Assembly: GCA_026214975.1 (NCBI GenBank)
Contig: JAOBSW010000980.1
Coordinates: 62,001 to 126,000 of the forward strand
DNA: 64,000 nt
Direction of reading: 5' to 3'
Source of the DNA: Gentiana macrophylla
Taxonomy: Eukaryota > Streptophyta > Magnoliopsida > Gentianales > Gentianaceae
Shown here: in pieces, positions 47,360-58,552 of the stretch
Layout of the letters: every line of letters begins with the position of its first letter
Position numbering within the stretch: position 1 is the stretch's first letter
Program-made: the position numbers and the translations under genes
The notes under the pieces: generated by a model
The model's input: the letters and a program-made list of their open reading frames with translations, nothing else
Databases searched by the model: none
What the model was told of the DNA's origin: nothing

Positions 47360-48431
47360 CGCCTAATTTCCTCTTTAAAAGTCTCATTGTCATTCTGCAA
47401 AACGCGCTTAAAGCTGTCGGCCATCATCTTATTCCGACCATCGGTCATACCCTCTTCACCATGTCTCGACATCTTACCTCACAATTCACTCGTGTTTGTC
47501 ACTCACCCTCGTTCTCTGAGTAGTAGGAGCACCCTTTGTTGAGCAAATCAGAATACGAGCAACCGAAAAGTGAACCTAAGACCTACTACCTAGATGTGAC
47601 CACTAGGATAAGGATGAAAAGAGTGTGTGGAAGAAGGAAAATAGTTATAGAAGGAAGTACTAGTACCAGAATGGTTTGGGCTATGCAAGAGAAACGAGTC
47701 GGGAAATTTTTTTCTTTTTTTTTTTCGGTCGAAAAATCAGCAAGTGTCACACCCTGGCTGTGATATAGGCTGGTTTTTTTTTTACATTTTTTTTTAAGGT
47801 CGAAAATCAGAAAGTGTCACACCGGGGGTGAGACAGAGGCTGTTTTTGAATCTTTTTTTCTCTCCAACAGTCGCCCCATATTAATAAAATAGGGGTGGGG
47901 GCCGAAAATTGCAAAATAATAAGGATAATGGTAAAATAGGTTATTCAACGACCTTTTATTTTTCTCCAAGCACAATTAAGGGTAATATGGTAAACAAAAG
48001 ATTTGAAGGGATTAGGGTTAGTCAACCGTTGGAAGATTGGGGGGGGGGGGGGAGGGGGTTACGGCTGATGCAAAGAAATATTATTTTTTTTTGTTATCAA
48101 TCGCACAGGCAACAGGCTGAGGAAGGAAGACAGCTAGGCTAGATGTATATATGTGGTTGTTTGTTTTGTTTGTTTTTTTTTTTTTTTATAACCGAACAAT
48201 AGCAAGAACGAAATGAATGGAGACAATTAAACAAGATTTTTTATTTTCATCAGGCTGAAGATCGAATTCTAGCAAGAACAGAAAAAGTTTTTTTTTTTTT
48301 TAATCTATGAACGATATTAATGCAAGAACATGATGAAAGCTGAATTTTTTTTTTTTGATTTTCAAATTAAACAAGAAACAAACTAGAGGATATTTGATAC
48401 ATTCGTCGTTTGAATTTCTGCTACCAATCGA
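47360..48431 (-). other. Element F leader, homopolymer-rich
   Basis: No gene. It contains a run of 14 G (48039-48052) followed by five more, many T runs (for example 48173-48187, 48289-48301), and two diverged copies of an ~80-bp unit with gtgtcacacc (about 47740-47850). Confidence 0.6.
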
Positions 48432-48986
48432 TGCGATACGATCCGGGAGATCGACGAAAGGATCAATACGAGCAGGAAAAACCCTAACCTAAGCTGGGCG
48501 TGATCTAGGAAGAGGGCCAAGAACAACTCAACGCTTTGCTCAATAACGCCGATAAGCTCTCGAAAGGTGCAATCTCTACGACAAATAAATCACTCGCCGC
48601 ATTTCAAGCGATGTTCTTGATCAATCACGAGACCAAGGAAGAAGAAAACTCTCAATTTCATTATAAAGATTTCATCATTGATTGTCTTATAAAATTACAA
48701 GTGATTGCCTATATATAGGCTACAAAATAAAAGACTGACAATCTCCTAACTGATGTGGGATAAATTACAATGTAATTTTCGACACTTTATTTTTTAACAA
48801 ATCTAACTCAACCCTAATAAGTCCAAACGGTTTTTATTTGCTAAAAATAAACACCTAACCCAATATACTAACATATGGGCAACTTTTAACACGGGCCTAA
48901 GGCCGTTTTATTCATTAAAACACCAATAAATAAAATAAATTACAAAACAAGTAAAATGTCTCGGGACCTCGGGATGGATCACATCA
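48432..48986 (-). repeat. Element F right (5') LTR
   Basis: About 555 bp, matching 45626-46180 in the same order (cgacgaaaggatcaatacg, aacgctttgctcaataacg, caaggaagaagaaaac blocks). It ends gatcacatca at 48986, next to G's gag remnant. Confidence 0.85.
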
Positions 48987-49545
48987 GCAACCTTGTTTGC
49001 CTTCGGTAATGGAGGATTTCCTGATGCCGAATTGCTACGTCCCTTGTCGGAGCTGGTACCTATTAGAAGATAAATACAAGAGATAGACGAATGCAGTCAA
49101 AATAAGAGATAAAGTTGTTATATGAAAATAAATATAGTTTTTATCATAATTTATTCAAATAAATAATATTACCAACATATACACATTAATTATAGAATAT
49201 ATAATTATTCTGTAATTAATACGTAATAATAACAGCATATATAATTATTCTGTAATTAATACGTAATATCTATAATTAGTATGTGAATATTGCTAATAAA
49301 TAATAGTATTAGGATTTCTCTCATATATAAAGGAGTAATATTGTATCAATTGATTGATCAGGAAAAACAGTTTCAGTCTTTTATATTGTTTTGATTTTCT
49401 TTAGTACCATGTCCACCGGAGTTGTACACCGGTCTTACCCGACCTCGGCTATCAGCCTGAATGCGAGAAACCATCATCATGTCTATGTCGTCCTTGATGG
49501 AGCCCATCGTCTTCTCTCCTTCATGTGCGGCTGCCATGGATGATC
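48987..49545 (-). pseudogene. Element G gag remnant (split by solo LTR H)
   Basis: The minus strand encodes a Ser/Asn-rich linker at 48987-49060 (SSDKGRSNSASGNPPLPK) that leads toward the protease beyond F. Upstream of solo LTR H it continues as MAAAHEGEKTMGSIKDD (49404-49545). No capsid-like domain is recognisable, so most of gag is missing or too decayed. 49546-50009 is leader with T runs. Confidence 0.6.
49061..49403 (+). mobile_element. Solo LTR H (343 bp, Copia-like)
   Basis: It lies between exact gtacc duplications (49056-49060, 49404-49408). The ends read tattag...cttta, explained by one transition at each canonical terminus (TG to TA, CA to TA). It carries a TATA-like catatataaagg at about 49323 and a local 40-bp duplication (tataattattctgtaattaatacgt at about 49200 and 49240). 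Confidence 0.65.
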
Positions 49546-50009
49546 ACCTTTTTTTTTTTTCTTTTTTTTCCTTTTTTTCCACCTATGTTGCCTAGAACAT
49601 GAAAAATATTATTCTTGTCAAATGATTTGCAATTGCATGGAGATGACGTATTCTTCACTTTGGAGGAAGCAGCTCAACGGTGGAATAGTGCTGGTGCCGA
49701 GAATAGTGTTTTTTTTTTTGGGATCCAATATTACCGAGGAAGAAAGAAGCTACAGTACTAACCCACCGGAAACCAACAACAATCTCATATTCAAAAGAAT
49801 TCAATTCTGATATTAGACGCAAACAAATCAGATATACTAAAGCTTCCACAAGAACCAACTATCGGTGTCATATGACTAGAAAATGATGCAGGACTGATGA
49901 CCGGAATTCCGAATTCGATTTTCAAGGAAAGGAAGCGGAAGCTATGGATGCAAAAAAGACAACGCCCATCCAAATACAAAAGATTGATTAACATCTCGCT
50001 CTGATATCA

Positions 50010-50124
50010 TGACAAAATTTGATCACTCGAATAATTCTTTTTTTTGTCCTTTTACCAATTACCTTACTACAAATATATATATCCATGGCCCATGGCTTTA
50101 ACATCTATACACATTGTCCAAACT
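50010..50124 (-). repeat. Element G right (5') LTR, first segment
   Basis: Begins tgacaaaattt next to the primer site (49998-50009) and aligns with about 41741-41890. Interrupted after aaact (50120-50124) by element I; the last ~50 bp follow at 55224-55276. Confidence 0.65.
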
Positions 50125-50700
50125 TGTAGAAAAACAAGTTCTACAGCAAGAACTAACGAACGATCAGAATTCAAAAAAGAAAGAGGCGGGAAAAGTTGAA
50201 GAACAGGCATAAATCATTAAGTTTACATCAGGTGTTCCTTCAGCTATATATAGTGCATCCCTACTACTAATTACATACATGAACGGTTGAAACAAATTAA
50301 CTAACTCTAACAATCTTCAACCGACTATTGGTTGAAGGTGTTTGATAAAATGCCTCAAAAGCAATTGTGCTATTGACCTTGATGTTGACCTTGCAATCTA
50401 CTACCTCTTCACCCCCATCATTTCCAATAGCCCCCCTCAAGCTGGCCATGGGAAAGCTTGAACTTGCAACCTACTAACTCTTCACCCTATCATTTCCAAA
50501 GACCTTATGTAGGATCTTGAAAAATGGAGTGAACCCCTAGCTTTGCCAAGAGCATCCAATTGCTTAGTTAGTATGTCAACTAGTTGGTTGTGAGTCCTTA
50601 TAGGCATCAATCTTAGAAAACCTGACTGCACATTTGCTCTAGTGATGTGACAATCAAGTTCTATGTGTTTTGTTCTTTCATGAAAAAAATGGGTTTTTAG

Positions 50701-51054
50701 CTATATGAATAGCACTTGCATTGTCACAAACAATAGGATTGGTAATGGAAAAGGAACCTGTAAATCTTTTAGAATGTAGACCAACCACTGCAATTCACAT
50801 GTGGCACTTGCCATGGCTCTATATTCTGCCTCTGATGAGCTTTTAGCTATGGTTGTTTGCTTCTTTGCTTTCCAAGATATATGGGCTGATCCTAAAAACA
50901 TAATGTAACCAGAGATTGATTTCCTTGTATCCTCACATCCAGCCCAATCTGAATTAGTGTACCTTTTTAATTGCAGTTCATTGTCAGCAGGAAAGAGTAA
51001 ACCTTGTCCATGATTCTTTTTGATGTACCTTAACAACCTTTGTGCAGCTTGCAT
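50701..51054 (-). pseudogene. Element I RNase H
   Basis: YTNSDWAGCEDTRKSISGY, KSSSEAEYRAMASATCELQW and LLFVTMQVLFI (normally a D-N-x-A-A-I block, here frame-degraded). The residues D, E and the first Asp region are visible. It continues from the RT at 51088 after a shift. Confidence 0.88.
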
Positions 51055-51087
51055 ATGGTTGATGATAGGGATTTGAGAGAACTCGAC

Positions 51088-52000
51088 TTAATCACTTTGG
51101 ACAAAGCCAAAAGCTAAGTCAGGTCTAGTAAAAGATAAGTAGATTAGTTTTCCTACAAGAGTTCTATAGGAAGTATTGTCTGAAAGAAACTCTGAATCTC
51201 CTGCAAATAACTTTTGTTTTGAATTAAAAGGGGTGCTTTCTGGTTTGGCTTCTGTGAAGCCATACTCCTCTAAGAGATTAAGGGCATATTTCCTCTTATT
51301 TATGGAAATCCCTTGTGTTGTCCTTGCAACATCTACTCCCAAGAAGTATCTCAGGCTGCCAATGTCTTTGATTTGGAACTTGTTGTGGAGAACCTGTTTA
51401 ACTTCATTTATAGGATCCATAGAGGCACTTGAAGCTATAATTTCATCAACATACACTAGAAGAGCAATGAATGTATCACTTGATCCCCTTGTGAAGAGGC
51501 TATAATCATTTCTTGATTGAATAAAACCAATTTCTGATAATGTAGTGGTCAATTTTGTGTTTCATTGCCTACTAGCTTGCTTGAGTCCATATAAGGATCT
51601 TGTGAGCTTGCAGACTTGATTATGTTTATATGATATGAATCCAAGAGGCAAATCAATGTATACCTCATCATCAAGTTCACAATGTAGGAAGGCATTGTTC
51701 ACATCCATTTGATGGATATGCCATTGTTTTGAGGCTGCTAGGGCTAATAGAGTTCTGATAGTTGTGGCCTTAGGAACTGGTGAAAATGTCTCTTCATAGT
51801 ATACCCCATATGTTTATGTATATCCCTTAGCTACCAGCCTTGCCTTATATCTTTCAATGGAACCATCAGCATGATATTTGATCTTATGCACACCCATTTA
51901 CAACCAATAGTTTCTTGCCAGGAGGTAAAGTAACTACTTCCCATGTGTGTGTAGCCTATAGAGCATCCAATTCTTTCTGCATTGCTTCCTTCCAACATTC
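51088..52000 (-). pseudogene. Element I reverse transcriptase
   Basis: The open part 51088-51552 gives SRNDYSLFTRG, LLVYVDEIIAS (Copia RTs have Y-V-D-D; the second Asp is Glu), DLGSLRYFLG-type sequence (IKDIGSLRYFLGVDV) and LVGKLIYLSFTRPDLAF. The N-terminal RT at about 51560-52000 is frameshifted ([18 protein letters not shown] region). Confidence 0.88.
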
Positions 52001-52213
52001 ATGCTTAATAGTATGGTTGTAAGTTTTAGGCTCTGTATGATTGTCTGTGAGACATACAAAACTTCTGTATCCATTTGTGATCAGATCATAGTTGATCACA
52101 TTGTTGATGGTATGTGGAGACATTTTGTTGTGACAAACATACTGATCTAAATAAGCTGGTTGTTGTCTAGTCCTTCCAGAATTTCTAGTAGGTACTGGAG
52201 CTACTATATGCTG

Positions 52214-53640
52214 CTATTGTGATGCATTTTGTGAGTGACCTGTATGAGCATCCAATGTGGGATCCAGCACACCAGTGGGTGTGTCATATTGTATTGAATC
52301 TGGTGTATCCCCTAAGATATCCATATAAGACACTAGCAAAGGAATGGAATCCAATGAGGAATATCTGCCACATGTATCTGTAACATGTAAAGGAATCACA
52401 TGCTCATATAACTTAACATCTTTAGACACAAAGATGTCTCTAGTAGACTTATCAAGCAAAATATGGCCTTTGGTATGCTGAGGAATGCCCAGATAGACGC
52501 ATTCCCTTGCTCTAGGATCAAATTTTGATCTATTATGTGCAGGAGTGGATGCATAAACTAAGCAACCAAAAACTTTCAGATCATCATAAATAGGTAATTT
52601 GTCATACAGAAGTTAGAAATGAGTCTTATTGCCTAAAATTGGTGTGGGAGAAACATTTATCAAGTTAATTGCATGCAACACACAATATCCCAGTATGTTA
52701 ATGGCAAATTAGTTTGAAATTTCAAAGCTCTTGCCACATTAAGAATGTGTTGATATTTTCTCCCAACAATCCCATTTTGTTGAGGAGTATCAACACAAGA
52801 GGTTTGATGCACAATTCCTCTCTCCCTATAAAACTCAGGAATATTGAATTCATGATGATTATCAGTCCTCAACACCTTAACATGTTTGTTGAATTGGACA
52901 GAAGCAAATTGACAGAAAGATTTTATGATATCTCTAGCTTCAGATTTATACTTCATTAAAAAAACCCAAGTAAACCTAGAAAAATCATCAACAATGTTAA
53001 GAAAATAAGACTGAGCATGCACTGTTTGTTGCCTATAAGGCCCCCAGATATCAGCATGTACCAAATCAAACACATTATTAACAGTAGAAGAACTCAATGG
53101 AAAAGGACTTCTTTTGTGCTTGGCCAAATGGCAAATATGACAGACAATATTCACAGGTACAGAACCATAATTAAAATGTAAATATGCTAATCTTTGATGA
53201 GATAAGTGCCCTAGCGTATAATGCCAAATATTATTATCTGTAACATTACAAACAATAGTAAAAACACTAAGTAAACTAGGCTGTATAGCAGACTTTGAAG
53301 CATCTAGTACATATAAACCCTTGCACTTGCTAGCTGATCCAATCAGACTCCTATGTGTCTTGTCCTGTATCAAACATTTGATGAGTGCAAAGACTATAGA
53401 CAAAGAGGGATTAGCTGTAAGTTTAGCAAAATAAATCAAATTAAAATGGAAATCAGGTATGCATAACACATTAGACAGTGTCAAACCATTGAGTAATTTG
53501 ACTCGTCCTATGTGTGATACATGCACACTAGAACCATTAGGTAGTCCAACTAACATATGATTAATAGGTTTGGCATTAGACAACAAACCAACTCTATTAA
53601 CTATATAGTCAGTTGCACCACTATCTACGATCCATAAATC
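52214..53640 (-). pseudogene. Element I protease and integrase
   Basis: The protease active site D-S-G-A-T-D is intact at about 53605-53635. The pre-integrase HHCC segment follows (HYTLGHLSHQRL, CHICHLAKHKR), then the core: LVHADIWGPY (first Asp), VLRTDNHHEF (second Asp), and PQQNGIVGRKYQH, where a Gly stands at the position of the catalytic Glu. The frame 52660-53586 is long and open. A second open part (52214-52459, LDKSTRDIFVSKDVKLYEH) is the usual post-core block. Confidence 0.9.
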
Positions 53641-53689
53641 AGAATATGTCCAGAAAAACCTGCTACATCAGATGCATGAGCAAACTATG

Positions 53690-54803
53690 CATTGAGAACT
53701 ATTGCCTGGTTGGCCATGTGATCAAAAGTCTCTGGCCTTTGTGTATCCAATAGCCTCATAAGCTGTTGGTACTGGTTCCAGTTCAAAGTGAAAGATCCAC
53801 TATCCTATACAACACCTCTAGCACTATTTGTGGCAATTTCTTTTACAGAATCCCATGCATCTACCATATTAACCCTTCCTCTAGGTTTAAAACCAGGTGG
53901 AAAACCATGTTTCTTATAGCACTTATCAACAGTGTGTCATTGAAATTTCTTTCTATCTTGACCATTCCCATTCCCAGAATTGGTTTTCTTGAAACTGTTG
54001 GAACTACTAGCACCAGCAGAACCATTATTGTTCCAATTTCTGTTAGCATTTGTCTGAATCTGCTGTGAATTGATATTTGTAAAAGACCTGTTATAAAGGG
54101 TTTGATGAGAATTCTGTGTCAACGTACTCCTTTTGTGCCTCAAGCTTCAATGCCATATCAAACACAGTTTGTAAATCTAGTACCTGTACCATCAACTGAG
54201 CCTGAGTCAACACATGTGAGAATTCTGGATTCAAACCCTTCAAAAACCGAACTACCTTCTCTGTTTCTGCATATCTTGCAAAGACTTGTAAGACATCACA
54301 ATGGCATCTAGGCTCACACTTACAAGTTGGCTCAGGTTTCATAAGACTAATTTCATCCCAAAGCGTTTTCATCTTGGTATAAAAACTTGTCACATCCAAA
54401 TCCCCTTGTTTCATTGTATGAACTTCCTCTAATAGATCTGAAATTCTAAACACATACAATCTCGAATACCTACCTTCAAGATCTACCCAAATAGCTTTGG
54501 CAGTAGGCTTGTACATTATACTTTGTGCAATGGAAGGGATCACAGAATTGACAAGCCATGCATAAACAAACGCATTACACTGCTTCCATACCTGAAAATT
54601 GGGTGAATCAGCATCTGGTTTCTCAATTGATCCGTCTATGAATCCTATCTTGTTCTTGGTAATCAATTGGCTTTTTATAGACCAACTCCAGGATGCCAAT
54701 TCTTGTTGTTGAGTGGAGGCTGAACCAACACAAGCGAGGGATTTTCATTTGGATGGATATACAGAGGATTACCAGGCAAGATCGGATTATGTGCAACATC
54801 CAT
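53690..54803 (-). pseudogene. Element I gag (UBN2 type, frameshifted)
   Basis: The start is at 54801-54803 (MDVAHNPILPGNPLYIHP), with the typical ENPSLVLVQPPLN block. A shift near 54680 leads to the long frame 54091-54699: KNKIGFIDGSIEKPD, WVDLEGRYSRL, DVTSFYTKMKTLWDEI and VVRFLKGLNPEFS. A partial zinc knuckle (HTVDKCYKKHGFPPGFK, first Cys pair lost) lies at about 53890-53940. Confidence 0.88.
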
Positions 54804-55276
54804 CTTGAAAAACACAGACCTTGCAAAGAAAACCAGAAAAACACAAAACCGAACAAATTGAATCGAAAAAACTAATGGAGAAAGTCCAGAATCAGAGTGC
54901 AACAAAGCTCAGAAGCACATATGATGCTCTGATGTCATGTAGAAAAACAAGTTCTCCAACAAGAACTTGAAGAACGAACGATCAAAATTCAAAAAAGAAA
55001 AAGGCATAAACGATTTCATTAATTCTGAATCATTAAGTTTACATCAGGTGTTCCTTCAACTATATTTAGTGTATCCCTACTACTAATTACATACATGAAA
55101 GGTTGAAACAAATTAACTAACTCTAACAACCTTCAACCGACAATTGGTTGAAGGTGTTTGATAAAAGGCAATTGTGCTATTGACCTTCCAACCTACTACC
55201 TCTTCACCCCATCATTTTCAATAAAACTATCCTTATAATAAATATAATTTTACATTAATAATATAAATCTGTAATA

Positions 55277-55580
55277 ACTTCTATCCAGTAAAAATTAGCA
55301 TGTTTGGACTTGAAATAGCACGTCCGGAAGTGAAATATGACAATATTTGTATCTTGTTATTTTAGGCAGTGGCGTATATAGATTATAAAATTTAAAAAAA
55401 TGGTAAACTTACATGGTTACTCCATTTAAAATGGATGAATCTGAACCACAACTGAAGTCAATGAAGTCAATGTAGAAGAATTTCCCTAATATTGGTTGCT
55501 TTCTTTCTCCCCTCCCTGGCATAACCGAGTCAACTGACACATTTAAGGGGAAATTAAGAAGATATATATAAAAAGAAAAA
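55277..55580. other. Upstream region of the RRM gene
   Basis: About 300 bp of host DNA between the end of element G and the RRM start codon. A tatatataaaaag run at 55563-55575 is too close to the ATG to be an ordinary TATA box. Element G therefore begins within 300 bp of the coding start and may overlap the promoter. Confidence 0.45.
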
Positions 55581-56688
55581 ATGAGCCGCAAGCGGGAGAG
55601 GCCTAACCAATCCGGTTACCATTATCCCAAACGCCGGCGGCCTAGTTTCCTCCAATCCGACACAGCCGACGATTCAACATCTATCCTAAGCACCACCTCC
55701 TCCGCCGCTGGGAAGCAGCAAAACACGGTGGTGGTAAATGGGCTGCCCACCGACTGCTCTGTGCTGGACCTAAAGTCTCGTTTCGAGATCTATGGCTCCA
55801 TCTCTCGCACCCGAATTGACCCCAATGGTCTCGCTTACATTACGTTCCGGTCTCATGATTCCGCCAATTCCGCCGTCTCCGCCGCCCTTGACCCTTCCTT
55901 CCGCCTCACCCTGCTTTCTAAACAAGTATGCCCCTCAACCCACATCCTCTTTCTTTCTTTTGGTCTATCTCTTAGTGTTGACTCGGTTCTTGACTATAAC
56001 ATTTACTTAAAATGTATTGTTTGATTGATTTAGTGAAATTTTTGTTTTTAAAGTTAAGATCTTTAGCACAAAAGAGTAGAATATAAAGATAGAGGAACGA
56101 GTTTTATTTTATTTTATTTTAGCTGTGGTTCTATCTCTGTAAAGTTCATATGCAGAGAGTTTTCATTACATTTACCGCATTCAAAATGTATTGCGCATAA
56201 TACAAACACTAAAAAAGCGTATCCCGACTCCCGAATCAGTCTCCCTATGTAAGAATCTTGGTTATTTTTTGTGTGTATGCCCCCCCTCCCCAATTTGTTT
56301 ATGGAATTGGTGTAATTGTGTTCCAACTCATTTTGCCATATTGTTATTATGAGTAAAGGTACAAGTGATGTGGGCAAGTGATCCGGTACCAAAGTGGAGG
56401 GAAGGAGTGGCAAAGAAGGATGGCGGGGTATCATCAGGAGGGCCGTTATCTTCTTCGAGGCTAGTGAGGGCTGAGGTACCTTTGAGCAGACGTGGGCGAG
56501 GTAATAAATTGGGTTCTGCCATTGTGAATCCAAGAGTAAAGGATAATAATAATGATAATGATGATGATGAAGATGAAGATGAAGATGAAGATGAAGATGA
56601 AGATGGGAGAGGAGTGAAAGTGCCAGCTCTTGGTTTGAATGGACCTTTCAAGGGTAGGGAAATTGTTGCTTATGATGATATTCTGTAA
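55581..56688 (+). CDS. RRM-domain RNA-binding protein, At1g27050-like (2 exons)
   Basis: Model: exon 1 at 55581-55925 (donor caa|gtatgc), exon 2 at 56359-56688 (acceptor taaag|gtacaa), phase 0, 224 residues. The basic N-terminus (MSRKRERPNQSGYHYPKRRRP) looks like a nuclear localisation signal. The RRM covers about residues 50-122, with RNP2-like VVVNGLPTDCS and RNP1-like LAYITFRSH, closing as VQVMWASDPV in exon 2. An acidic run of Asp-Glu (about 56560-56606) and the C-terminal NGPFKGREIVAYDDIL follow. The shape and C-terminus match a small plant family I remember as At1g27050. Its function is uncharacterised. The gene is convergent with PTST2. The acceptor is weak. Confidence 0.82.
56555..56607 (+). 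repeat. Coding (GATGAA)n microsatellite
   Basis: Imperfect gat/gaa hexamers encode the alternating Asp-Glu tract of the RRM protein. Length polymorphism between individuals would stay in frame. Confidence 0.85.
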
Positions 56689-57029
56689 TTTTATATTGTG
56701 TCTGTTTTTTTCTTAAGGTTTACAAAACTGTAAAATTATCATTACACTGTGGATTTGATCATTGAATTGGTTAAAATTTTCTAATATTATGATTATGAGA
56801 TGATGATTACATATATAGATGATGGTGTCAAGACGGGGTTTCTAATATTGGATTGTGTCTGGAATGCACATATGGGAGTTAAATCAGATAATATTAACTT
56901 CATAGCCATAGGGTTACCTCATGATCTCTATTTCGATGCAAAAGAAAAGACCGGAGGGAGGTCGTCTGACCTTTTCCTAGATCTCCTCCGACATACATAC
57001 CCTCTCCTAAGGGCATATCGACGTTAAAA

Positions 57030-57730
57030 TTGATCAATAGGCCTGGATATTTATTGGGTTTTATGGGAACACAACTAGGCCTGGATATTTATTGGGTTTT
57101 ATGGGAACACAACGTAGGCTAATTTGTGCAGCTATTCTTGGAAATAAATTACTTCGTAGGCTGCGATCGAGATACACACCATCTCCCCCATGGTGAGTGA
57201 GTAACGGCGGGGGATTTTAACGAAATCATCTACTCTCATGAAAAAGATTGACCCAGTGAAAGATCTAGGACAACCAACCATGCAAAGAAATCTGAGATCC
57301 CAGTTTACGTATTACATAAATTGTAGTTACATGATTTCTTTGAGTATGTAATACTTAATATGCAATACCTGAATAACTAGATAATACGTAAAGTGGAATA
57401 TGTAATAAGTAAACTATCCTACCATCGAAAGTTGATAGGGCAGAAATTTAAATGATACGGCTAAGTTTGTTTGTTTGTTTGTTTTTTTTTTTTTTTTTTT
57501 TTTTTTTTTCATGTTCCGCCCTATGCAACCGATTTAGCTACCCCAAATATTCTCAAATATTTCTCTTTTTGTAGGCAAAACTCCTTGTGATTTGGCGCAT
57601 CTTATTTTTTCGGATGACATTTTACTATCGTGGAAGCAAACAAAAATGCTTTGCATGGCCGTTATTAGCATATTGCAAGACTATGAGTGCTTGTCATGGC
57701 TCCCACTAGTGTATATATAAGAAAATGAGT
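57030..57730 (+). pseudogene. Degenerate LINE remnant (endonuclease and RT pieces)
   Basis: AGDFNEIIYSHEKD (about 57208-57250) matches the LINE endonuclease GDFNEI motif, and GFMGTQ near 57055 fits the block ahead of it. At about 57590-57690 the strand reads DLAHLIFSDDILLSWKQT, an RT catalytic block (FADD-type, F-S-D-D here). A 38-bp exact tandem duplication lies at 57038-57113 and a long T run at 57484-57509. Confidence 0.65.
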
Positions 57731-58552
57731 TTGGTGATAAGAAAAGCGTAAAGAAGATGAATAAGAAAATCAAGACAATAAAACGGGACTTATGTTATGA
57801 TGAAGAAATATTTTATTCATTTACGGGATGAATATGTAATTCTGAAAGTTTGATGGTAAAAAAAAAAAAAAACCAGAAATTGGGGTGGGTTTGAGCCTAT
57901 GGCCTCTCGTTACGTCTGTGTTGGATTACCATCTAACAGTAGAAATTTTTAGGTGATGACTTCGCTTGCAGAGAGGAGCTCGGATCCCTTCCTTTGTCAA
58001 GTGTGTTTTTTTTCTTTTTCTTTTCAGACATCCTTTTGTTCAAATGTGAAATAAAAATAAACATTGCTTTGCGTGTAAAATCGCACCGGATCCTCCTGGT
58101 GTATAGGAGGGGATCCTATCGAATGGAGAGTCACACGTAAGGGCACCATATTTATGTAGGGGCATTTATTTTCACCCAATTGACTTATTATGGCACCTCA
58201 TGTAGTGTAAAGAAAAATGAGGTATTTGTTCGCACCACACGTGTTATAACGGGGGCATGATAATCTACAATGACACCATAGATACAGGATTTGCTTACAA
58301 TAACCCTAAAAAAGAAGAAGAAGTAAGAATATGAAGAAGTATACAAAGAATGAAAGAAATCAAGCTGTAGCCCAGTTTACATGCCTGCCTAATTATAACA
58401 ACAAGTACACCTACATGTTAGCGTTAAAAGAATCATGTAAAGATAAAATCCATCTTTACATCAAGCAATGGCACTGACAGCATCAGCATCAGCATCATCA
58501 ACATCCCCCGTCGTGTGGCACATCACAAACATGAAATTTTCTAGCTTGCTTT
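57731..58552. other. Intergenic DNA and probable PTST2 3' UTR
   Basis: No gene. A short inverted repeat (ggatcctcct / aggaggggatcc) lies at about 58087-58115. The last ~200 bases before 58552 are the expected 3' UTR of PTST2 on the minus strand. A tRNA-like phrase near 57888-57935 is too incomplete to call. Confidence 0.45.

Larger units (their letters stand above)
45269..48986 (-). mobile_element. Element F: gag-only Ty3/Gypsy element with an inverted LTR fragment
   Basis: The right LTR 48432-48986 and left LTR about 45626-46180 are direct repeats in minus orientation. A purine tract (minus AACCGGGAGGGAA) adjoins 46180, and a primer-site-like TTGGTAGCAGA lies near 48419-48429. Internal DNA encodes only gag. 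An extra copy of the LTR's first 357 bp lies in opposite orientation at 45269-45625, so both outer edges show the same LTR terminus (TGATGTGATCC). The flanks (cgaca, gcaac) are not a duplication, so the structure is rearranged. Confidence 0.75.
50125..55223 (-). mobile_element. Element I: Copia retrotransposon, nearly full length
   Basis: LTRs about 50125-50429 and 54938-55223 both begin tgtagaaaaacaag. aaact flanks it at 50120-50124 and 55224-55228. The primer site (minus TGACATCAGAGC) is at 54925-54936 and the polypurine tract (minus CTTGAGGGGGGC) at about 50430-50441. Gag, protease, integrase, RT and RNase H are all present in Copia order, with frameshifts. It sits within the right LTR of element G. 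The far LTR edge reads caata in both copies, so the terminus may be non-canonical. Confidence 0.88.
41741..55276 (-). mobile_element. Element G: decayed Copia retrotransposon
   Basis: Minus-strand Copia element. The left (3') LTR is about 41741-41933. A polypurine tract (AACTTGAAGGGG on the minus strand) lies at about 41934-41945. The right (5') LTR runs from 50010 and is split by element I after 50124, resuming at about 55224-55276. A primer site (tgatatcagagc on the minus strand) lies at 49998-50009. Domain order is gag remnant, protease, integrase, RT, RNase H. It contains F, H and I. The outer target duplication could not be established, so the edges are approximate. Confidence 0.75.

Noticed and set aside
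57850..57940. A run followed by gtgggtttgagcctatggcc, resembling a SINE or tRNA B box
   Set aside because: No A box at the right distance and no duplication.
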